33,810 nt of DNA from Leptospira sp. Its GTDB lineage: Bacteria; Spirochaetota; Leptospiria; Leptospirales; Leptospiraceae. Position 1 is the stretch's first letter; every line of letters begins with the position of its first letter. The stretch is taken from NCBI GenBank assembly GCA_002786225.1, contig PEQN01000033.1, forward strand, positions 1 through 33,810, in the 5' to 3' direction. Below the pieces are notes generated by a model, which was not told where the DNA came from, searched no databases, and worked only from the letters and a program-made list of their open reading frames with translations. A program made the translations under genes and the position numbers. Below, piece by piece: positions 27,390 to 33,810 of this stretch.

Positions 27390-29735
27390 TCACCATGACT
27401 TGTTTCTTAAAAAAGCAAGCTGCTCCTTGGATTCAACAGCTCTTTGTGATCTATGCTCTCTAACTGTTGCTATAGCTTGCTCAGCTTGCAATTGAAATTT
27501 ATCCATCAAATAGGCAGCGGCGACTGTACCAGATCGTCCCAGTCCACCAACACAATGTAAGATGACAGAACCATCTTTGCTAAGTTCTTCATCAATAGCT
27601 TTTAATAGATTAGGCAGTGTTGCCGAATCTGGAATACCTTGGTCTAGGATAGGATAGGAAATAAGTTCTAAACCAGCATCTTTGTAGGCTTGTTTAAGTC
27701 CCTTCACTCCATATTCTGTATATTCCTGTTCAGTGATAAGACTGACTATGGCAGTAGCACCATCTTGTTTAAGACTGGCTATGTCTTTGTCCATACTACG
27801 GCCTCTATCCATACGACCAGGTAAGATGGTTAATCCCAGTCTTCCCTTATTATTGGGAATGGGGATATAGTCGACTCTCAATCTTTGAGATAGTCTTAGG
27901 TTAGTTTGAATTTTTTTAGCAAGCAAACATCCCGTACGAAGTGCCCACTTTTTCTGGAGTTCACTGCATTCATCAAAGGATAGCGTATGCATAGCATAAC
28001 GCAAGAGCCCAACCTGCATTTGGTAAGGATCTCTATCTAAGTCTATGAGTTTAGGATAAAAGGATCGTAATTTACAAGCTGTCAAATAGGCACGTTGTAT
28101 CTTGGTAGAATTAAATTCTGAGACTAAGGATGCATCCATAGGAATTCCAAGATCCGATTGGTGGATCAAAAGCTCCGTTAGCTTGCACGCATCCCTCCAA
28201 TCCGTTTCAACAATTTTAGTGAAGATATACAAAAGGTCGTTTTCTAATTTCAGTAAGTCTTTGATGACATGCCCACGGTGGGTATGGAAAAAATCTATCA
28301 ACCAAACATTATTTTGTGCATCTAAGATCATGTTCTTACCATTCAAATCTCCATGTATGTAAGAAACATAGTGAGAACTAGAGGAAAGTTCTTTAAGTTC
28401 GAGTAGATCCTTTTCGTAGAATAAACAAACATTGTAAAGCTCAAAATTTGATGAAGAATCTATCCCTAATTCCCTCTCAGGGAAAAATTCCCTCTCTTCC
28501 AATTGCACCCCAACCAAGGCTTCTACCTTGGATCGTACTGATTTGGAATACTTAGCTTGAAAGTCATAATAATCTAGAAGATTGAGTTTCTCAAGATCCT
28601 TGGCGTCATAGAGTCTACCTAATTGTTTGGTGAAGACTGTTTCAAGAATAGGGAAAATTCTCTCAAGTGATTCTCCACTTTCATATCTATCTTGGAAGAC
28701 TTCGGTCTTACCATCTATCATTGCCGCATAACGATATTTAATTCCTCCTCTTTCACCAAGCTCAGCAAAATCAACTATCCTTGGCGCATTATTACCTAAG
28801 ACTTCTTCGATTCTTTCAAAAGATGTTCTCTCTTTGGCGATTAAATCTCTTGGTCCAATCTTGATTACAGTTGGCACCTGGTTATGACCTATGGAGTCTA
28901 TACTTTTGGCACGAAGAACTACATTTCCTGAAAAACCTCCATCCAAACATATAAACTCAACTGACTTGCAATCTCTATACAAATAGTACAATATATCTTC
29001 ATCTGAAGAGAGAAGCTTCATTTCTTGGTTGAAGCTCATAGCAACTCTATCCCTATTCTTAGTTCCACCTGGAAGCAGTTGAATTTTTTCTCCCGACAAG
29101 AATTCACTAAATCCTCCAATAGATGGAAAGATTTTAATACCCAGAATATTTTTTAAGTGATCCAGAGAAATAAAGTGCATATGGCGAGATGAGCTTGCAG
29201 TTAATGCAGAACATATTCCAATTTCAAAATTTGGATATCTTGTAGACAATTCATAACTTAAGAAGGAAATCTTAGCCTCGGTCCAAACTCCAACTAATCC
29301 AACTCGAATTCTTTCTTTAGATTTTTCATAGGATTTTAATTTATCTTCTAAATCTGTTTTATGAAAATCATTCAAACCACTTGCATCAACAATATTATGT
29401 TTGTTGGATTTATCTTTAAAGAGTAAAGATTCATACACAAATTTGGCTCCATGGGAGCCGGCAATGCAATGAGCTCCAAACTGTTTCAAATGTTCTACTT
29501 GCTCATCATCTTTTGGATTATGCCAGTCTCTAATATGAATGATATCTAAATCTTCCTTCTGCTCTAGTGCCCATTCCATAAATGCAATGACAGCACCCTC
29601 TGCTGGATTCTCGCCCATCAGTCGCTTAGATTCAGAATATCCAACATGGAGAAGATTCGGTATAGGATCATATTTCTGAATTGGTTCTACAAAATCATTT
29701 TGCAGACATTGGGTTATGAGTATTGCCTTCTTCAT
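27390..29735 (-). CDS. Three-domain fusion: nicotinamidase-like, APH-type kinase and dual-specificity phosphatase
   Basis: A 781-residue cytoplasmic protein. Residues 1-215 have the isochorismatase/nicotinamidase fold: Asp14 in QNDF, HIRDWHN (67-73) and HCIAGSHGAKF (89-99). However, the catalytic Cys position in VGVWTEAKISF is Lys155, so this domain may not hydrolyse amides. Residues 255-610 look like an aminoglycoside-phosphotransferase kinase: GGFSGNVVLR loop, VIKIGP (Lys292), YIHGDLNGKNMI (His461, Asp463) and LIDFF (Asp481). Residues 630-781 are a CDKN3-like dual-specificity phosphatase: PILDQG (Asp698) and HCVGGLGRSGT (Cys728, Arg734). AAAGGTAG before the ATG lies within the end of the NAD-kinase remnant. 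Substrates unknown. Confidence 0.85.
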   Translation of the reverse strand: MKKAILITQCLQNDFVEPIQKYDPIPNLLHVGYSESKRLMGENPAEGAVIAFMEWALEQKEDLDIIHIRDWHNPKDDEQVEHLKQFGAHCIAGSHGAKFVYESLLFKDKSNKHNIVDASGLNDFHKTDLEDKLKSYEKSKERIRVGLVGVWTEAKISFLSYELSTRYPNFEIGICSALTASSSRHMHFISLDHLKNILGIKIFPSIGGFSEFLSGEKIQLLPGGTKNRDRVAMSFNQEMKLLSSDEDILYYLYRDCKSVEFICLDGGFSGNVVLRAKSIDSIGHNQVPTVIKIGPRDLIAKERTSFERIEEVLGNNAPRIVDFAELGERGGIKYRYAAMIDGKTEVFQDRYESGESLERIFPILETVFTKQLGRLYDAKDLEKLNLLDYYDFQAKYSKSVRSKVEALVGVQLEEREFFPERELGIDSSSNFELYNVCLFYEKDLLELKELSSSSHYVSYIHGDLNGKNMILDAQNNVWLIDFFHTHRGHVIKDLLKLENDLLYIFTKIVETDWRDACKLTELLIHQSDLGIPMDASLVSEFNSTKIQRAYLTACKLRSFYPKLIDLDRDPYQMQVGLLRYAMHTLSFDECSELQKKWALRTGCLLAKKIQTNLRLSQRLRVDYIPIPNNKGRLGLTILPGRMDRGRSMDKDIASLKQDGATAIVSLITEQEYTEYGVKGLKQAYKDAGLELISYPILDQGIPDSATLPNLLKAIDEELSKDGSVILHCVGGLGRSGTVAAAYLMDKFQLQAEQAIATVREHRSQRAVESKEQLAFLRNKSW

Positions 29736-29740
29736 AGTTT

Positions 29741-30254
29741 CTACCTTTTAGATTTTGTTTGAGTATTGTTTTCTTGGTTTTGCTTGGAAATAATTTTCTT
29801 CTTGGGTGATTTCACTTTGGAATCATTAGACTCGGAATTTTTATCAATAAAGGCTGAAACCAAATTTGTAGTCTTCTGTGCTAATTGTATCTTAGCTGTA
29901 GTTCCTGATGAAAAATCTAAATAATCAGATTCCATACCATCAGAAAAGATTATCCCATTCTCAGGCATATGGGATTCTAAGATAAGCTCCATGCCTTCTT
30001 GTATGTTTCCTGCTACAAGACTTGCTCCTGACCACTTGGAAGGGCATAAGAACTCCATCAAATCTTGCTGGATCGGGATTCACTGCAAAAATTGGTTGCC
30101 CATTCAAGTACTTTGCTGCATTTACGACTAGTCCATCTTGTCCTAAGGTAAGAATCAAATCATTCGGTCCGAACATATAGTTCGGAAGATAGGAACGGTT
30201 TATCAAATGAAACTTGACGCCAGGTTCAATAGCTTGGATAGAAAGGGAAATAAA
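29741..30254 (-). pseudogene. Decayed NAD-kinase-like gene (internal deletion plus frameshift)
   Basis: Two overlapping minus-strand frames carry pieces of one NAD kinase-like protein. From 30254, in one frame, come LINRSYLPNYMFGPNDLILT, GQDGLVVNAAKYL and VNPDPARFDGVLMPF, which is the nucleotide-binding GGDG-type region. The other frame (to 29741) gives PSKWSGASLVAGN, SHMPENGIIFSDGMESDYLD and a Lys-rich tail, the end of such proteins. About 150 residues that normally lie between are missing, and the frame changes at about 30040-30061. Around 60 N-terminal residues are also absent, with an in-frame stop at 30255-30257. Sequence error alone cannot explain this. A split functional product is unlikely but not excluded. 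Confidence 0.7.
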
Positions 30255-30267
30255 TTATTCCCTTATT

Positions 30268-31572
30268 TCAACGAGTTCCTATAGAGAAATAAGTGATTCC
30301 CAATTTTTCCATATTTTGTGGTCTATATTGGTTTCTACCATCAAAGATAACAGGAGCTTTCATTAAAGATTTCACCTTATTGAAATCAGGCTCTCTAAAT
30401 TCTCTCCACTCAGTTACAAGAAGCATGGCATCTACACCCTTAATTGCCTCATACGGATTATCCTTGTAGTCCACTCTTCCTTGGAAGTAGTAATTGGATG
30501 TCTCCTTGGCAACTGGATCAAAGGCTTGAACCTTAGCACCACGTTTTATTAATTCTAAAATCAATGGAATGGAGGGAGCCTCTCTCATATCATCAGTCCC
30601 AGGCTTGAAGGCAAGTCCCCAGACGCCAAAGGTCATTCCTGAAAAATCTTCTTTCTTATAATAGGAAATAATTTTATGAAGTAGACGCACCTTCTGTGCT
30701 TCATTAACTTCTTCAACCATTTCTATTATGCGAACTGGTGAACCTGCTTCTTTGGATGTACTGATAAGTGCTTGTACATCTTTTGGGAAACAAGAGCCAC
30801 CATAACCTATTCCTGCATAAAGAAATTGTCTACCGATTCTTGAATCCGTTCCCATTCCCTTACGAACATCTTCGTAATTAGCTCCTACCGCATCACAGAG
30901 ATTAGCAATTTCATTTGAGAAGGATATCTTAGTTGCAAGGAAGGCATTGCATGCATATTTTGTGAGCTCTGCAGATCGTATGCTCATTCTTAGAATGGGA
31001 TTGCCATTGAGAACAAAAGGATTGTAAAGTTCCGACATCATATCCAAGGCCTTGGTTGAATCTGCTCCAATCACAACTCTTTCTGGTTTCATAAAGTCGT
31101 CTATGGCGGCGCCTTCTTTCAGGAATTCTGGATTGGATACTACGTCAAACGGATGTGATGTGTTCTCGGAAAGAATTCTTTTGACATCATCTGCCGTTCC
31201 AACTGGAACTGTTGACTTATCAACTACGATCTTATAACCGTTCATAGCCTTACCGATTTCTTCTGCTACACCGTGTACCATAGATAGGTCAGATGTGCCA
31301 TCAGGTTTTGTAGGAGTTCCAACAGCTATAAAAACAAATTCTGAGGCTTGCACACCTTCGGCAAGTAAGGTCGTGAAGTTCAATCTCTTCTCTTTGGTAT
31401 TATTCAATACAAGTTCAGAAAGACCAGGTTCGTAAATGGGAATAATCCCTGATTTTAGGTTTTCGATTTTCTTTGCATCTTTATCAACGCAGATAACATC
31501 ATTGCCATATTCAGCAAAGCAAGTGCCTGCTACTAATCCTACATACCCTGTTCCAATCACGCATACTTTCAT
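30268..31572 (-). CDS. ugd: UDP-glucose 6-dehydrogenase
   Basis: A 434-residue NAD-dependent enzyme that makes UDP-glucuronate for surface polysaccharides. The N-terminus MKVCVIGTGYVGLVAGTCFA is the Rossmann motif. VDKSTVPVGTAD, NPEFLKEGAAIDDFMKPERV and the catalytic GIGYGGSCFPKD (Cys about 261) are all present, as is the late FGVWGLAFKPGTDDMREAPS. The frame is open from 31590, but the ATG at 31572 begins the conserved sequence exactly and is preferred; neither has a clear ribosome site. The C-terminus (YFSIGTR) looks complete, and the NAD-kinase remnant starts within 15 bases of its stop. Confidence 0.95.
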   Translation of the reverse strand: MKVCVIGTGYVGLVAGTCFAEYGNDVICVDKDAKKIENLKSGIIPIYEPGLSELVLNNTKEKRLNFTTLLAEGVQASEFVFIAVGTPTKPDGTSDLSMVHGVAEEIGKAMNGYKIVVDKSTVPVGTADDVKRILSENTSHPFDVVSNPEFLKEGAAIDDFMKPERVVIGADSTKALDMMSELYNPFVLNGNPILRMSIRSAELTKYACNAFLATKISFSNEIANLCDAVGANYEDVRKGMGTDSRIGRQFLYAGIGYGGSCFPKDVQALISTSKEAGSPVRIIEMVEEVNEAQKVRLLHKIISYYKKEDFSGMTFGVWGLAFKPGTDDMREAPSIPLILELIKRGAKVQAFDPVAKETSNYYFQGRVDYKDNPYEAIKGVDAMLLVTEWREFREPDFNKVKSLMKAPVIFDGRNQYRPQNMEKLGITYFSIGTR

Positions 31573-31656
31573 GAATGCCAGTATTTGCATGAAAATTCAT
31601 TTGGAAAGGAGAAAATCACAGAAAGTCTCTAGCCTGGCAGAGGCAGAATTGTTGAT

Positions 31657-32715
31657 TTAGGAATTTCTTCTTTTGCGAATAGCTGCAGCAAGTCTTTCGA
31701 TTACAGGAACAGTATCTTCCCAAGCAAGACAGGCATCCGTGATGGACTTTCCGTATTCAATCTTGTCTAATGGAGCTTCCTTTTGGTTTCCTTCTTTCAG
31801 GTGGGATTCCATCATGATTCCAAATATTGAACGATTTCCTGATTCTATTTGCTTGGCTATATCCTCAGCCACCAATGGTTGGTTTTTAGGATTTTTCTTA
31901 GAATTCCCATGGCTACAATCAATCATGATCTTCTCAACGAGTCCTGCTTCCCGAATCGCCTTCTCTGTTTCCTCTATAGCCTGGGAATCAAAATTCGGTC
32001 CCTTAGTAGAACCTCTCAGTATCACATGGCAGAAAGGATTGCCCGTAGTGGATACTATGGCAGCTACACCTTGTTTGGTGATTGATAAAAAATGATGGGG
32101 AAGCATTGCCGCATGAATTGCGTCAATTGCAATCTGAGCATTGCCATCTGTACCATTTTTAAAACCAACTGGCATAGATAAACCTGAGGCAAGCTCTCTG
32201 TGGATTTGGCTTTCTGTAGTTCTTGCTCCAATTGCACCCCAGGATACGCAATCACCAGTGAACTGGGGAGAAATGGTATCTAAAAATTCACAACCCACAG
32301 GAAGTCCTAAACCGATCAGATCTACTAGAACTTGTCTAGCTATTCTAAGACCTTTATTAATTTCAAATGAATTATTGATAAATGGATCATTGATCAGACC
32401 CTTCCAGCCAGTTCTTGTTCTTGGCTTTTCAAAATAAACACGCATAACAATAAGTATATCATTGCTAACAGAGTCCGCTAGCTTCTTTAATTTGCCCGCA
32501 TACTCAAGTGCTGACTTAGGATCATGGATAGAGCATGGTCCAACTACAACGAGCAAACGATCGTCTTTGTCACTGATTATGTCCTCTATTGCTTTTCTAG
32601 ATTTGGATACAAGCTCAGAACCAGACTCACTAATAGGAATCTCCTCAATCAAAATGGCAGGAGGGATCAAGGGTTTGAGTGCTTTAATGTGAATATCATC
32701 CGTCTGAAAGAACAT
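31657..32715 (-). CDS. aroG: 3-deoxy-7-phosphoheptulonate (DAHP) synthase, class I AroG-type
   Basis: The protein is 352 residues from the chosen start. It joins phosphoenolpyruvate and erythrose 4-phosphate in the first step of the shikimate pathway. It matches the E. coli AroG pattern nearly throughout: LLVVVGPCSIHDPKSALEYA, MRVYFEKPRTRTGWKGLIND, SWGAIGARTTESQIHRELAS, PVGFKNGTDG and the final YGKSITDACLAWEDT. The frame is open from 32739, but MFFQTDDIHIKAL lines up with E. coli MNYQNDDLRIKEI, so ATG at 32715 is the likelier start. The N-terminal region of the family's feedback site is present, so inhibition by an aromatic amino acid is expected; which one cannot be read safely. Confidence 0.95.
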   Translation of the reverse strand: MFFQTDDIHIKALKPLIPPAILIEEIPISESGSELVSKSRKAIEDIISDKDDRLLVVVGPCSIHDPKSALEYAGKLKKLADSVSNDILIVMRVYFEKPRTRTGWKGLINDPFINNSFEINKGLRIARQVLVDLIGLGLPVGCEFLDTISPQFTGDCVSWGAIGARTTESQIHRELASGLSMPVGFKNGTDGNAQIAIDAIHAAMLPHHFLSITKQGVAAIVSTTGNPFCHVILRGSTKGPNFDSQAIEETEKAIREAGLVEKIMIDCSHGNSKKNPKNQPLVAEDIAKQIESGNRSIFGIMMESHLKEGNQKEAPLDKIEYGKSITDACLAWEDTVPVIERLAAAIRKRRNS

Positions 32716-33018
32716 GCACCTATTTTGAAATTCACCCATTTGCAGTCTATTGATATTTTTAGATTCAGTCTTAATTTAAAGGAAAATCGAAACCGATATA
32801 GAATGATAGTTGGATATAGAGATAAAATTAAAACTAGGTTGTAAAGGAATCTTGGGAAGGTTTTTAAGCCTTGAAAGCTTGGTTATGGAACTTTGAATTT
32901 AAAAAAATTAGGAATACGAGAATTCTTCTTTACTGCTTGCAACTCAGGTGCCTCTTTTAAGATTAAGCTAGTTAGATGAAATAACTTATTTCTCAATTGT
33001 CTAAACAAGAGTAGCCTT
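32716..33018. other. Intergenic region between divergent aroG and lipoprotein genes
   Basis: About 300 AT-rich bases between two divergent genes, which must hold both promoters. I find several TATA-like hexamers but no -35/-10 pair I would defend, and no hairpin or repeat of note. The part up to 32739 could be coding if aroG starts at the upstream ATG. Confidence 0.5.
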
Positions 33019-33741
33019 ATGAAATTAAATTTCAAATTATCTTTATTGATTCAAGTTTCTCTTGGAATCTCTTGTGCGTTCTTTTCCAATTGCATTCCAT
33101 CTTTAGAAAAAGTTCCAGCTCACCAACTTCTTATACTAGAAACCCTCGCATGTCTTTCTGGAAATGCCTGCAATGCAAATTTGAGATCTCCAACAACAGT
33201 AACTACAACAGGAACAGGAAATCAATCTCCCTCAGGTCTCAGCTATTCACCTGCAAGTTCAATTTTTATAATTAACATTGCGATAACAAACCTTTCTCCA
33301 ACTGTAACAGGTACTGTTGCATCCTATTCAATCTCTCCCACTTTGCCAACTGGTCTTGCTTTCAATACAACAACAGGTGTTATCTCAGGGACTCCAACAG
33401 TATTATCCGCATCCACAAATTATACTGTAACTGCTACGAATTCTTTTGGATCTGTGAGCGTGGTTGTAGCCATCCAAGTATTGAATGGAAAAAGAATATT
33501 TGTAACTGCAATTGCATATAAACCTGGAACCTCATATACTTCCGCAGCTACAGCAGATGCAAGATGCAACGCTGATGCCAATAGACCTGCGGGACCCAAT
33601 CCTTACAAAGCAATGCTAGTCGATACAAATAGAATTGCTTCTATCACTCCGAATATTGGAGATGGGCAATTGGATTGGGTGTTTAAACCCAATATATCTT
33701 ATGAAAGACCGTATCCGCTCAATGAAGCCATCTTGCTTTAG
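33019..33741 (+). CDS. Lipoprotein with a putative Ig domain and a shortened DUF1554 domain
   Basis: A 240-residue protein. The signal peptide ends in a loose spirochaetal lipobox, AFFSNC, with the lipidated cysteine at 25 (Cys19 is an alternative). A Thr-rich linker (about 58-68) leads to a putative Ig repeat: [15 protein letters not shown], then [19 protein letters not shown], then [11 protein letters not shown]. From about 158, [28 protein letters not shown] and [10 protein letters not shown] start a DUF1554 domain as known from Leptospira surface lipoproteins. The domain usually runs for at least another 50-60 residues, but here it ends at YPLNEAILL with a TAG stop. The neighbouring frames after the stop give no clear continuation. 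Confidence 0.75.
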   Translation: MKLNFKLSLLIQVSLGISCAFFSNCIPSLEKVPAHQLLILETLACLSGNACNANLRSPTTVTTTGTGNQSPSGLSYSPASSIFIINIAITNLSPTVTGTVASYSISPTLPTGLAFNTTTGVISGTPTVLSASTNYTVTATNSFGSVSVVVAIQVLNGKRIFVTAIAYKPGTSYTSAATADARCNADANRPAGPNPYKAMLVDTNRIASITPNIGDGQLDWVFKPNISYERPYPLNEAILL

Positions 33742-33768
33742 ATTCATATTTATGATATAGTCTAAATC

Positions 33769-33810
33769 ATGAAGAAATTGGAACCATTAGACTGGGAAGA
33801 AATCATTCAG
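33769..33810 (+). CDS. Start of an unidentified gene, cut by the window edge
   Basis: ATG at 33769 opens a frame that runs to the edge (14 codons: MKKLEPLDWEEIIQ). An in-frame TAA lies just upstream, so this start is likely if the gene is real. The pattern LExLDWxxII recalls the N-terminus of MutS2-type proteins, but 14 residues are far too few to assign it. An inverted repeat TTTAGA/TCTAAA (33737-33742 and 33761-33766) lies just before it, at the end of the lipoprotein gene. Confidence 0.4.
   Translation, partial: MKKLEPLDWEEIIQ

Noticed and set aside
29741..30206. Two overlapping minus-strand frames read as two separate small genes
   Set aside because: Each matches a different part of one NAD-kinase-like protein, so they are pieces of a broken gene.
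32716..32739. Upstream start of DAHP synthase at 32739
   Set aside because: ATG at 32715 aligns with the E. coli AroG start; neither has a convincing ribosome site.
1..33810. CRISPR arrays, insertion sequences, tRNA or rRNA genes
   Set aside because: No regularly spaced repeats, transposase motifs, terminal inverted repeats or cloverleaf-like segments were seen.

Overview
The window is AT-rich and densely coded, with many TTG and GTG start codons. Its content points to a spirochaete of the Leptospira lineage: secreted WG/KWG-repeat protein, loose-lipobox lipoproteins with acidic residues after the cysteine, a DUF1554-type lipoprotein carrying a putative Ig domain, and a large charged hypothetical between lolA-like and trpS genes. 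This assignment rests on remembered family distributions, not on a search. I see no insertion sequence, tRNA, rRNA or CRISPR array.

Layout. 1-3245: end of an S49 (SppA-like) peptidase, an MBOAT O-acyltransferase, a WG-repeat protein, and a small secreted TPR-like protein on the opposite strand. 3539-6935 (minus): class A penicillin-binding protein and a metallo-beta-lactamase-fold hydrolase. 7021-9095 (plus): rhomboid protease, lipoate ligase-like protein and a small membrane protein. 9165-18788 (plus): a tight colinear run of etfB, etfA, lolA-like, a 627-aa unknown, trpS, comEC, rsmA (116-nt overlap with comEC) and an alkylglycerol-monooxygenase-like hydroxylase. 19048-21981 (plus): a small lipoprotein with a good terminator, then acetoacetyl-CoA synthetase. 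22007-25085 (minus): glycerol-3-phosphate dehydrogenase, YhhN lysoplasmalogenase and a helical unknown. 25207-27326 (plus): an arsenic operon (arsR, acr3, arsC-like) behind a promoter/operator almost touching the arsR start.

27390-32715 (minus) is the most unusual part. DAHP synthase and UDP-glucose dehydrogenase are followed by a decayed NAD-kinase-like gene. Five bases after it starts a 781-aa protein joining a nicotinamidase-like domain (catalytic Cys replaced by Lys), an aminoglycoside-phosphotransferase-type kinase domain and a CX5R dual-specificity phosphatase domain. The pairing of an NAD-kinase homologue with a nicotinamidase-like/kinase/phosphatase fusion suggests a nucleotide-cofactor or signalling module, now partly broken; this is inference. 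The window closes with a DUF1554-type lipoprotein that seems cut short and the first 14 codons of another gene.
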